Source: JAAYBY01 sp964465385 (GTDB taxonomy: Bacteria; Bacillota; Clostridia; Saccharofermentanales; UBA5734). From it: 15,979 nt of DNA. Below the pieces are notes generated by a model. It was given only the letters and a program-made list of their open reading frames with translations, made no database searches and was not told the DNA's origin. The number at the start of each line of letters is the position of its first letter. Positions within the stretch are counted from its first letter, which is position 1. Shown piece by piece: positions 6,706-13,924 of this stretch. The translations under genes and the position numbers were made by a program. Where the stretch lies: NCBI GenBank assembly GCA_964465385.1, contig CAYXIM010000041.1, forward strand, positions 1 to 15,979, in the 5' to 3' direction.

Positions 6706-7740
6706 ATGCCTTTTTCTGCCCAGCACGCGCCCAAGCACCTGGCCCGCCTGCTCCTGCTGCCGGTCTTGCTGACCCTGGTCTGGCTGGCTGGTGGCTGCCA
6801 GCAGGCAGCCGTCGCAGAACCTGAACCCCTGGACCCTGTCACAGACCAGCAGGCCTACCTGGAGCGGGCCCGGTCCTTTGCCTGGGGGGTCAACTTGCAG
6901 GCTGGCAACTTCTTCTTTCCCTCGCCGGACGGCTGGGTCTACACCAGCCTGGACGACCGGCTGCTGCTGGCACCCTACGACGGGTCGCAGCCACTGGAGC
7001 TGGACCCCTACCCGGGCCAGCACCTGGCCCAGACAGCGGACTGGCTCTTTTACCTGTCCGGCAACCCCACCGACAGCCTCAAAAAAATCAAGCGCGACGG
7101 CACCAACCCCGTCCGCATCCGCCAGACGCGCTTCCATCATCTGATCGCAACCGAAGAGGCCCTGTACGGCATCGACACGGCCAGCGGGACCGTCTTTGCC
7201 ATGAACCTGGACGGGACGGGTGAACACACCCTGCTGGCTGCCTGCGCCACGTCCCTCTTTTACGACGGCAGCAGCCTCTTTCTGTGTGGCTCGGAAGACC
7301 GCACCGGCCTGATCCGCTATTGCCCCCAAAGCCAACGTTTTGAAAAGCTGCTCGACCACCGGGTGGTTCACCTCAACCGCATGGGCGACCAGCTCATCTA
7401 TGCCGACCCGGGCCGCAACCACCAGGTCTACGCCTGGGACCTGACACACAAAAAAGAGCGCCTCCTGCTGGATCGCGCCGTGGCCCGTCCCTTCGTTGCC
7501 GTGGACGGCTTCTTCTATTACCTGGACACCAGCCGGCAAAACCGCCTCTTGCGCCGGACCTTCCTGGCAGACGGCAGCCTGTCTGAAGCGGCCGTGGTGG
7601 TCATTGACGATGTGGTTGACAGCTTTGTTTTCCTGCCCGATGCCCTCTACTACCGCAGGCCGTCCGACCGGCAGATCTTCCGGGTGCCATTCGCGGGTGG
7701 GCCAGCCCAGGCCCTCTTTCAGGCGTCTGCGGGCCAGTAG
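6706..7740 (+). CDS. Predicted lipoprotein with DUF5050-like beta-propeller repeats
   Basis: 344 aa and the only plus-strand gene. It has a lipoprotein signal peptide: positive KHLAR, hydrophobic LLLLPVLLTLVWL, then LAGGC with the lipidated Cys31. The mature part repeats a pattern of about 40-45 residues in which a tyrosine/phenylalanine-rich strand is followed by a strand of the type IKRDGTNPVRI. Examples are DWLFYLSGNPTDSLKKIKRD, LYGIDTASGTVFAMNLDGTG, QLIYADPGRNHQVYAWDLT, GFFYYLDTS and ALYYRRPSDRQIFRVPFAGG. This is the DUF5050 style of beta-propeller found in secreted Firmicute proteins; the ligand is unknown and no enzyme motif is visible. The ATG at 6706 has GAGGA six bases upstream. It diverges from pheS, and its 3' end overlaps the convergent hydrolase gene by 22 bases. 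No terminator is evident after it. Confidence 0.8.
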   Translation: MPFSAQHAPKHLARLLLLPVLLTLVWLAGGCQQAAVAEPEPLDPVTDQQAYLERARSFAWGVNLQAGNFFFPSPDGWVYTSLDDRLLLAPYDGSQPLELDPYPGQHLAQTADWLFYLSGNPTDSLKKIKRDGTNPVRIRQTRFHHLIATEEALYGIDTASGTVFAMNLDGTGEHTLLAACATSLFYDGSSLFLCGSEDRTGLIRYCPQSQRFEKLLDHRVVHLNRMGDQLIYADPGRNHQVYAWDLTHKKERLLLDRAVARPFVAVDGFFYYLDTSRQNRLLRRTFLADGSLSEAAVVVIDDVVDSFVFLPDALYYRRPSDRQIFRVPFAGGPAQALFQASAGQ

Positions 7741-8328
7741 GGGTTCTGGCGCCGTTCCAGGTGCAGGCGGGTGTCCGTCCCATGGCCCGGGTAAACCGGA
7801 ATGTCCTGGATGGCGCGGTCAGCTTGTGCNNNNNNNNNNACCACCCAGGTCGGTCCGGCCGATGGAGCCGGCGAAGAGGGTGTCTCCGGTAAAGAGTGCC
7901 ACCGGCTTATCATGTGTCTCCAGTAACAAACAAACGCTCCCCGCGCTGTGACCCGGCGTGTGCCAGACGGTCAGGCGGCTGGCCGTATCGATGGCCAGGA
8001 CCTGGCCATCCGCCAGCAGCTGATCCGCCGGCTGGAAGGTCTGCGCCTGGCCCATGAGGGCTGACAAGTTGCGCTCGGACCGGGTCAGGCAGTCGGCGTC
8101 GGCCGCGTGGATCCACAAGCCGGCCGTGGTCTGTTGCCGCCACAGGTCAGCCGCCGCGATGTGGTCAATGTGGCCGTGGGTGGCCAGGATGTGGCTGACG
8201 GCCGGGTAAGGCGCCCGGATCTGGCTGGGCCGGACAGCCGGGTCAATGACCAGGCTTTGGTTTTCAAAGACCAGCAGGTAGGTCACAGAGCCCAGGGGGC
8301 CCTGGGGGTAGACGCGTATATCGACCAT
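7719..8328 (-). CDS. Metallo-beta-lactamase-fold hydrolase (glyoxalase II-like, YqgX type), interrupted by an assembly gap
   Basis: About 200 aa. The enzyme class is a binuclear-metal thioester or related hydrolase in the cytoplasm; the substrate is not known for this subgroup, though a glyoxalase II-type role is often suggested. Metal ligands are visible: THGHIDH (His51, His53, Asp55, His56), TPGHSAGS (His127), FTGDTLFAGSIGRTD (Asp149), and after the gap VYPGHG. Ten N at 7830-7839 follow GRTDLGG. The sequence beyond them continues in a different frame as AQADRAIQDIPVYPGHG to a TGA at 7719, so the apparent early stop is an artefact. Homologues have roughly ten more residues here than the gap allows. 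The ATG at 8328 is chosen because AGGAGG lies nine bases upstream and it starts one base after the dtd stop. It could be co-transcribed with dtd. Confidence 0.88.
7830..7839. other. Run of ten N inside the hydrolase gene
   Basis: Undetermined bases. Restoring the hydrolase frame (GRTDLGG before, VYPGHG after) requires a true gap length divisible by three, so ten is not the real length. Confidence 0.9.
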
Positions 8329-8329
8329 G

Positions 8330-8785
8330 TCAGCTGTCCTCCTGGCTGTCAATCCACACGGTCACCGGGCCGTCGTTGACCAGGCTGACCTGCATGTCGG
8401 CCCCGAAGCGGCCGGTCTGGACTGACAGGCCCTGGGCACGCAGGGCGTCCACGGTCGCCTCGATCAGGGGCTGGGCTTTTTCGGGCCGGGCCGCCCGGCT
8501 GAAACCAGGCCGGTTGCCGCGCCGGGTGCTGCCGTAGAGGGTGAACTGCGAGACCACCAGGACCTCTCCCCCGCTGTCCAGGAGCGAGCGGTTCATGAGC
8601 CCTGCCTGGTCAGGCAGGATGCGCAGGCGGGCGATTTTGCCGGCCATCCAGCGGGCCTCTTCGTCTGTGTCATCGACGGAGGCGGCCAGCAGCACCAAAA
8701 AACCGGGCCCGATCCGGGCCCATTCCTCGCCGTTCGCTGTTGCGTGAACACACGCTTTTGTAACCCGTTGCACCAACGCCCGCAT
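8330..8785 (-). CDS. dtd: D-aminoacyl-tRNA deacylase
   Basis: 151 aa, the family's normal size. It hydrolyses D-amino acids (and glycine mischarged on tRNA-Ala) from tRNA in the cytoplasm, a proofreading step. It begins MRALVQRV and carries both family signatures: the SQFTLYG motif at 79-85 (catalytic pocket) and the cross-subunit motif NDGPVT at 137-142. A basic patch STRRGNRPGF follows the first. The ATG at 8785 has AGAGGG about five bases upstream. It lies 27 bases after the MgsA-like gene and one base before the hydrolase, so the three form a likely small operon. In many Firmicutes dtd sits beside relA and the same hydrolase type; here relA is not adjacent. Confidence 0.96.
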   Translation of the reverse strand: MRALVQRVTKACVHATANGEEWARIGPGFLVLLAASVDDTDEEARWMAGKIARLRILPDQAGLMNRSLLDSGGEVLVVSQFTLYGSTRRGNRPGFSRAARPEKAQPLIEATVDALRAQGLSVQTGRFGADMQVSLVNDGPVTVWIDSQEDS

Positions 8786-8812
8786 GTGGCCCTCTTTTCT
8801 TGTTTCTTGTGA

Positions 8813-9202
8813 TCAGCGGATCAGTTCGCGCCAGTCCAGGTCCCCGCGGTCCAGCGCCAGCACCAGCAACTCAGCCGTGGCCAGGTTGGTGGCCATGGGG
8901 ATGTTGTGGGTGTCGCAGGCCTTGAGCAGGGCATCTGGCTCGTCATAGCGCATCTCTTCCGGATCGCGCAGGTAAATGACCGCATCGATTTCATTGTAGG
9001 AGGCCCGGGAAGCCAGCTGGGCCCGGCTTCCGGAGATTTCTGTGGACAGGCCGACCACATCCAGGTCGGCAGCCTCCCGGATCAAGCGGGAGGTGTTGAA
9101 GAGGGAGACGGTTTGGTGCCTGGCCAGAATCTGGCGGTAGGCGATACAAAAATTAATCAGCAGTTCATGTTTGCGGTGGTCCGCCAGCAGCACGATCGTC
9201 AC
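8813..9202 (-). CDS. Methylglyoxal synthase-like protein with degenerate active site
   Basis: 129 aa from a GTG at 9202, preferred because GGGGAGGG lies about six bases upstream and the start MTIVLLADH matches family N-termini. A TTG at 9235 in the same frame has no SD and would sit at the predicted transcript end. The C-terminal half matches MgsA closely (EIDAVIYLRDP, DALLKACDTHNIPMATNLATAELLV). Methylglyoxal synthase turns dihydroxyacetone phosphate into methylglyoxal. A gapless alignment from memory to E. coli MgsA shows the key residues are changed: His19 becomes Asp, the TGTTG phosphate loop (45-49) becomes LFNTS, GGD71 becomes GSR, and His98 becomes Asp. Asp91 and Asp101 remain. Classical activity is therefore doubtful; it may bind a different phosphate ligand or be regulatory. 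In Clostridia mgsA often ends the mre-pbp2-min-rodA cluster, so the position is ancestral. Confidence 0.82.
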   Translation of the reverse strand: MTIVLLADHRKHELLINFCIAYRQILARHQTVSLFNTSRLIREAADLDVVGLSTEISGSRAQLASRASYNEIDAVIYLRDPEEMRYDEPDALLKACDTHNIPMATNLATAELLVLALDRGDLDWRELIR

Positions 9203-9247
9203 ACAAAGCCCTCCCCTGTTGTTCTGCGTTTGCAAGCAATCAGCTCT

Positions 9248-9276
9248 ATTTTACTCGTCTTTGCCGGTGCTTACAA
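9248..9276 (-). promoter_or_regulatory. Promoter for the mgsA-like/dtd/hydrolase unit
   Basis: On the minus strand, TTGTAA (9276-9271) and TAAAAT (9253-9248) are 17 bases apart. The -35 contains the pbp2 TAA stop codon. Start would be near 9241, about 40 bases before the GTG at 9202, which supports that start over the upstream TTG. Confidence 0.6.
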
Positions 9277-11649
9277 GTCATCCGGCTCCGCTTCAGGCAG
9301 GCTGTCGTCTGTGTCCGGCCAGGCCAGCTCCCGGGGCCAGTCGGCCAGGCCCGGCAGGTCATGGCCTGCGGCCTGGTCTTCATCCAGGTCGAAATAGGCT
9401 GTCAGCAGCTCTTTGGCGATCCGGATGGTGTTGGAGCCCCAGGCCCCTTTTTCAACCAGCTGGGCAATGGCCACCTGGGGGTCGTCGGCCGGTGCGTAGC
9501 AGATGAAGACGCCGTTGGAAGACGAGCGGTCTTCAAAACCAGTCTCCGCGGTTCCCGTCTTGGCGGCAACCGGGATGGGAAAATCCTGGAAGTAACGCCA
9601 GGCGGTGCCTTCCGGGGTAGACGCCACGGCGACCATGCCCTCGCGGACGGCCGCCAAGGTCTCGGCCTGCAGGCCCACAGGCACGGTGTTGCCCTGGTTC
9701 TGGCGGACCAGGACCCCGTCCGACCGCGTGATGGTGTCGATGACATAGGGGGTCACCCGCTGGCCGGTGGCCAGGCTGGCCGTGTAGACAGCCAGCTGCA
9801 GGACGGTGAAGCTGTTGTCAAACTGGCCGATGGCCGACTGGCAGGTGTCAGCAGGAAACCAGATCTGGTCGGCCGGGTCGTTTCGCAGGAGGCGCTTGGT
9901 TTCCCGGCTGGCGCGGAAACCCTGGGCTTCCCCGGGCAGGTCGATGCCCGTCACGGTGCCCAGGCCCAGGCGGCCGCCCCACAGGTCAATGGCATCGATC
10001 CCGGCACGCACGCCCAGGTTGAAGAAATACAGGTTGCAGGAGGTGGCCATGGCCCGGCGCAAGGTCAGGTCACCGTGGCCCGAAGAGGGCCGGGACAGGC
10101 AAAACCAGGGCCAGTCGCCGATGACCTCATGGCCCTTGCAGCGGATGGTGTTGGCCGTCGCCGTCACGGCGCCGCTTTCCAGGGCGGCGACCGCTGTGGC
10201 CGGCTTAAAGGTGGAGCCGGGGGCATAGATTTCCATCATGGCGCGGTTGAGCATGGGCTTGTTGACGTTGTCGGACAAGTAGGCCCGCACCCGGTCAGCC
10301 GCTTCTTTGTCATGGCGCTGGCTGATGAAGTCCTCAGGCAGGTAGTCGGGGTAGCTGGCCATGGCCAGGACCGCGCCGGTCCGCACGTCCAGCATGACCA
10401 CCGAGCCGGCATCCGCATCACCCTTGTTCTTGTTGTCGGGGCTGCTTCTGATTTCATGGATGACGTCGATCAGGCTGTCCTTGGCCACCCGCTGCAGGTC
10501 CAGGTCGATGGTCAGCCGCACATCGAAGCCGGGCACGGCGTCCCGGCCGATCGCTTCGGAGAAAAAGGAGCCGTCCTTGCCTGCCACCGACCAGATGTTG
10601 TAGGGCTTGATGCCATCCAGGCCGGTCAGGTAGCGTTCGGCGGTCAGTTCCACGCCGGCCTGGCCCACGGTGGCATCCGGCAGGTAGCCCTGGTTTTTCA
10701 GCTGAAAGTACTGGTCGGCGCTGATGGGGCCAACATAGCCCAGGACATGGCCCATGAGGGCGGCCTGGGGGGTGTACTGGCGCTCGTAGGTCAGGGCGGT
10801 CAGCACCCCCTGGTAGCGGTAGTTTTGCTCGTTGATGATCTGGACCAGCTCAGGGCTGACGTCCGTGGCCAGGAGGACGGGCTGGCCGTTGATGAAGGTC
10901 CAGTTGTTTTCATAGACCAGGTAGCGCAGTGACACGATGCGATAGGCATCCCGGCGGCTGTAGCGCAGGCCATCGGCCTCAAAGCGCTCCAGTTCAAAAA
11001 CCGTGTAGCGCAGGTAGTCAAAAAAGAGCTCCGGGTCGCTTTTGACCTGCTTGTTGTCCACGGTCGCCTGGCCACTGCCCGTCTGGGACAGCTGGAAGGG
11101 CCCGCCCTTGGTCTGCCAGTAGAGGATGTCGTCCCGGGGCAAGAGGAAGCGGGCGGGGCCTGCGTCGCCCTGGCCGGCCAGGCGGTCCGGCTGGTCATCC
11201 AGCTGCAGGTAATCGGCCAGGGGGTTGTCCCAGGCCACCTGGTGATCTTCCAGCAGCAGGGCCAGGTCCAGGAGCATGTCATTGAAGGCCTGGGGATCCA
11301 GGCCGGCATAGCTGAGCTGCAGGGTGTAGATGGGCTTGGAATAGGCCAGGGCACGGCCGGCGGCATCGACGATGTCGCCACGCGGGGCCTCGATGCGCAT
11401 CTGCCGCGAGACCCCCACGGTCTCAGACACACCGGCCGCGGCGGCCGGGTTCAGTTGCAGGCTGGCTGTCTGGTACCAGATCAGGATGCCGGCAAGCAAG
11501 ATGACCAGGGCGATCAGGGTGTAGCGGTCTTTGAGGCCGCTGACCAGGCGCTGCAGGAGGCCGGGCTGCTCGTCCCGGATCAGGGCCTGGTCCGAGTCAG
11601 GCCGGCTGAAAATAAAGCGCGGGTGCTTGTGTTTCAGTCGACGTGCCAT
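9271..11649 (-). CDS. mrdA: Class B penicillin-binding protein 2 (elongasome transpeptidase)
   Basis: 792 aa. It cross-links peptidoglycan during side-wall growth, anchored in the cytoplasmic membrane with its catalytic part outside. One membrane segment (about 43-60) follows a basic N-terminus. The pedestal domain begins at APRGDIVDAAGRALA (88-102). The transpeptidase signatures are all present: STFK (Ser479 nucleophile, Lys482), SCN (537-539) and KTG (697-699). The tail after about 755 is rich in Asp and Glu and ends the protein. The pedestal between about 105 and 300 is long and poorly conserved. The ATG at 11649 lies 16 bases inside the 3' end of mreD, so the two are coupled. Placement after mreC-mreD identifies it as the elongation PBP and not the division one. 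rodA, its usual glycosyltransferase partner, is not in the window. Confidence 0.95.
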   Translation of the reverse strand: MARRLKHKHPRFIFSRPDSDQALIRDEQPGLLQRLVSGLKDRYTLIALVILLAGILIWYQTASLQLNPAAAAGVSETVGVSRQMRIEAPRGDIVDAAGRALAYSKPIYTLQLSYAGLDPQAFNDMLLDLALLLEDHQVAWDNPLADYLQLDDQPDRLAGQGDAGPARFLLPRDDILYWQTKGGPFQLSQTGSGQATVDNKQVKSDPELFFDYLRYTVFELERFEADGLRYSRRDAYRIVSLRYLVYENNWTFINGQPVLLATDVSPELVQIINEQNYRYQGVLTALTYERQYTPQAALMGHVLGYVGPISADQYFQLKNQGYLPDATVGQAGVELTAERYLTGLDGIKPYNIWSVAGKDGSFFSEAIGRDAVPGFDVRLTIDLDLQRVAKDSLIDVIHEIRSSPDNKNKGDADAGSVVMLDVRTGAVLAMASYPDYLPEDFISQRHDKEAADRVRAYLSDNVNKPMLNRAMMEIYAPGSTFKPATAVAALESGAVTATANTIRCKGHEVIGDWPWFCLSRPSSGHGDLTLRRAMATSCNLYFFNLGVRAGIDAIDLWGGRLGLGTVTGIDLPGEAQGFRASRETKRLLRNDPADQIWFPADTCQSAIGQFDNSFTVLQLAVYTASLATGQRVTPYVIDTITRSDGVLVRQNQGNTVPVGLQAETLAAVREGMVAVASTPEGTAWRYFQDFPIPVAAKTGTAETGFEDRSSSNGVFICYAPADDPQVAIAQLVEKGAWGSNTIRIAKELLTAYFDLDEDQAAGHDLPGLADWPRELAWPDTDDSLPEAEPDDL

Positions 11650-12221
11650 AGGCCATCACCTGCCAGGACCAGCGCCGATGGGCGCTCGGTTTTGTTGCGC
11701 CGGTAAGGGCCGGCCAGCACCAGAAAGATGATCAGGGGAACCGCCGCCAGCACATTGACGATCAGCTGGCCCGGCAGCGCCTGCAGGAGGCGGCGGGCCA
11801 GGAGGGCGGCCGGCAGGTGGCTTTCTTCCAGAAAGGGCAGGATCAGGGCGGTCAACAGCAGGGCCAGCTGGTAAAGGGCCGTCATGAGGGTCACCTGGAT
11901 GAGGGCGAAAAAGACGTTTCGCCGGAAGAGGCGCTTGAATAAAAAAGCGGACCCCAGGCCCAGGTAGAGCAAGAGCAACATGCCCAGGCCCAGGCTGCGG
12001 CCGGCCAGCAGGTCACGCATGAGGCCGGCGCCCAGGCCGACGGCGAAACCGTCCACGGAACCGAAGAAATAACCGGACAAAACAGCCAGGACCAGGGTCA
12101 AGTCCGGCCGGCTGCCCCAGAGGGCCAGGCTGTCTGGCAAGGTCACCTGCAAGAGGCCCATTGCCAGGCATAAGCCGGTGTACACCAGGATGCGGCGCCA
12201 CAGGGCGCGGTTGCGGATCAT
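11634..12221 (-). CDS. mreD: Rod shape-determining membrane protein MreD
   Basis: 195 aa, very hydrophobic, with about five to six membrane segments. The family region GLGAGLMRDLLAGRSLGLGM is present (about 61-80), as is the start RRILVYTGLCLAMGLLQVTL. The polar tail after about 170 (GPYRRNKTERPS) should be cytoplasmic. MreD works with MreC and PBP2/RodA in cell-wall elongation; its exact role is not settled. Its ATG overlaps the mreC stop as ATGA, and its end overlaps the pbp2 start by 16 bases. Confidence 0.92.
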   Translation of the reverse strand: MIRNRALWRRILVYTGLCLAMGLLQVTLPDSLALWGSRPDLTLVLAVLSGYFFGSVDGFAVGLGAGLMRDLLAGRSLGLGMLLLLYLGLGSAFLFKRLFRRNVFFALIQVTLMTALYQLALLLTALILPFLEESHLPAALLARRLLQALPGQLIVNVLAAVPLIIFLVLAGPYRRNKTERPSALVLAGDGLWHVD

Positions 12222-13066
12222 GGGTCGGACCCTTTCATGACGAAGACAAGGGTCAGCTGGCTGAGGTCCACAAAGGGCTCCACGACCGCCTGGCGCTGGG
12301 TGCGGGTCTGGCTTTCCTCCACGGCACGCACCACCCCGATGGGGATGCCGGCGGGAAAAAGCCCGCCCAAGCCGCTGGTCACCAGCACGTCACCGGGAAA
12401 GACCGGTGCGTCCACCGTGATCTGGTCGGCCAGGCACAGGCCCTGGTCGCGCAGCTCCAAGGAGCCGCGCACCCGCATCAGGGCGCCGTCGGGCCGGTCC
12501 ACACAGGCTGAGACGCTGAAGCCTTCGTGGAGCAGGGGCAGGACCTTGGCTGAAATGAGGTCGCTTGAGACCACCCGGCCGATCAGGTTGGATTGGGCGT
12601 CCACGACCGCAAAGGATTGTGTCTCACTCACCCGCAAGCCATCGGCAGACCCCACATCGATACGAAAGACATCAAACCACAGGCCGATTTCCCGGGTCAG
12701 GACCCGGGCCCCCACGATGTCGTAGCGGGCATAGCGGTCCTTGATCTCAAAGGCCTCTTGGAACTGTTCATATTGGCGGCCGGCATCTTCCAGCTGGCTG
12801 ATGGTGTTTTTCAGGCGGGCGTTTTCCGCCTTGAGGGCCTCGTTTTCCTGGCGGATGCGCACGCCTTCGGTCAGGGATTGGAAAAAGCCCGTCACCTGGT
12901 CCAAGCCACGGGTCAAGGCGCTTTCAACCGGCCGCAGGACCAGCGAGACCGGTGTGGTCAAAAAATGCAGGGGGCTGCCCGGCAGCGATGACAAGACAAT
13001 CAGTGCCAGGAGCAGGATGGTCGTGAAGACGACCAGGAAGATGCGGTTTCGTTTTGGTTTTTCCAC
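12218..13066 (-). CDS. mreC: Cell shape-determining protein MreC
   Basis: 282 aa from a GTG at 13066. The protein has a short basic start (EKPKRNR), one membrane helix (about 8-27), a coiled coil (about 69-104; RQENEALKAENARLKNTISQ) and the beta-rich extracellular domain. The latter includes DVGSADGLRVSETQSFAVVD, LIGRVVSS, FPGDVLVTSGLGGLFPAGIP and IGVV, the family's conserved end. MreC dimerises and activates PBP2. I prefer the GTG because AAGGAG lies ten bases upstream and the N-terminus then has family-normal length. The frame is open further up: an ATG at 13132 (304 aa) sits behind an AGGAGG and an 18-base hairpin and is a real alternative, while a TTG at 13195 has no SD. mreB, normally just upstream, is absent. 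Confidence 0.9.
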   Translation of the reverse strand: MEKPKRNRIFLVVFTTILLLALIVLSSLPGSPLHFLTTPVSLVLRPVESALTRGLDQVTGFFQSLTEGVRIRQENEALKAENARLKNTISQLEDAGRQYEQFQEAFEIKDRYARYDIVGARVLTREIGLWFDVFRIDVGSADGLRVSETQSFAVVDAQSNLIGRVVSSDLISAKVLPLLHEGFSVSACVDRPDGALMRVRGSLELRDQGLCLADQITVDAPVFPGDVLVTSGLGGLFPAGIPIGVVRAVEESQTRTQRQAVVEPFVDLSQLTLVFVMKGSDP

Positions 13067-13216
13067 GCTGGGCTTACTCCTTACCGGCCTTGTGGCTTCG
13101 GCTGTCGGGCCGCTGCCGCTTGCTACAAGCATGTGGGCGGTTGGCCGGCCTGGACCGGCCCCTCCTAGCGTACCGTGACCGGCGTTTTTTCTCAAGCGCT
13201 TTCTTGCCTGTGCCGG
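13067..13216 (-). promoter_or_regulatory. Gene-free leader between radC and mreC with hairpin and orphan SD
   Basis: These 150 bases hold no separate gene. On the minus strand they contain AGGAGG (13166-13161) with no start codon within 25 bases. A perfect hairpin follows directly, with arms GGCCGG (13160-13155) and CCGGCC (13148-13143), and then an ATG at 13132. A second small hairpin, GCTTG-TAG-CAAGC, comes right after that ATG. A weak promoter-like pair TTGAGA/TACGCT (13195-13167) is possible. This is the place where related Clostridia carry mreB. Confidence 0.5.
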
Positions 13217-13924
13217 TCAGGGCAGCAGGCCGCGCTGCTTGAGGCTGGTGCAGGCCTTGCGGCTGACGATCAGGTGGTCCAGGACGCGCACGCCCATCAG
13301 TTGGCCCAGCTCACACAGGCGCCGGCTGGTGTCGATGTCTTCCTTGCTGGGTTCCGGGTCTCCGCTGGGGTGGTTGTGGACCAGGATCACACTGGCAGCG
13401 TTGGCGCGGATGGCTTCCCGGAAGAGGTCCCGGGGATAGAGGACTGCGCCGTTCAAGCCCCCGCTGCCGATGGGGCTCAGGCGGATGATGCGGTTGCGGG
13501 TGTCCAGGAGGACAGCCAGCAGCTGTTCCTGGGGCAGGTCGCCCAGCTGGCATTGCAGGAACGGAAACAGGTCCTGGGGGCTTTGGATTTTCTTTTGTTC
13601 CAGGGTCCGGTCGCCGCGGCTGATGCGCAGGCCCAGCTCGGCGGCGGCTTTCAGCTGCAAGGCCTTAACCCGGCCAATGCCAGGTAAACGGGTCATCTCT
13701 TCAACGCTGGCGGAGCGGATGAAGGCCAAGGCGCTTGCCTGGGGCCCGCTTTCCAGTTTGGTGATCAGGCGCTGGGCCAGGGCCAGGGCAGAGTGCTGGC
13801 GTGTGCCGCTGCGGATGACCACAGCGATCAGTTCAGCATCACTGAGGGCGCCCGCCCCCAGGCGATAGAGCTTTTCAGTCGGCCGGTCGTCAGCCGGCAG
13901 GTCCCGCATGGTCAGATGTGTCAT
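13217..13924 (-). CDS. radC: RadC family JAB/MPN-domain protein
   Basis: 235 aa. The start is the ATG at 13924, with GAGGAG about seven bases upstream; the longer open frame to 14068 only shadows maf. N-terminal RPTEKLYRLGAGALSDAELI is followed by a helix-hairpin-helix (RLPGIGRVKALQLKAAAELG, 79-98). The C-terminal metal-binding domain has HNHPSGDPEPSKED, giving the JAMM residues His183, His185, Ser193 and Asp196. The name implies DNA repair, but a repair role was withdrawn in E. coli and the real function is unknown. The maf-radC-mre order is common in Firmicutes. Its start overlaps the end of maf by 35 bases. Confidence 0.93.
   Translation of the reverse strand: MTHLTMRDLPADDRPTEKLYRLGAGALSDAELIAVVIRSGTRQHSALALAQRLITKLESGPQASALAFIRSASVEEMTRLPGIGRVKALQLKAAAELGLRISRGDRTLEQKKIQSPQDLFPFLQCQLGDLPQEQLLAVLLDTRNRIIRLSPIGSGGLNGAVLYPRDLFREAIRANAASVILVHNHPSGDPEPSKEDIDTSRRLCELGQLMGVRVLDHLIVSRKACTSLKQRGLLP

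Noticed and set aside
7819..7829. Stop codon ending the hydrolase at 7819
   Set aside because: It comes from reading the ten N as a real length. The next frame carries the expected VYPGHG end, so the gene is taken to continue to 7719.
9203..9235. TTG start at 9235 for the MgsA-like protein
   Set aside because: No SD precedes it and it lies only about six bases from the predicted transcript start; the GTG at 9202 has a strong SD.
9361..10932. Long plus-strand open frame opposite pbp2
   Set aside because: Same reason: the minus strand encodes a complete PBP2 with all three catalytic motifs, and the antisense product is low complexity.
13167..13195. Promoter TTGAGA-N17-TACGCT upstream of mreC
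   Set aside because: The -35 is fair but the -10 matches at only three of six positions, so it is mentioned in the leader entry and not called as a feature.
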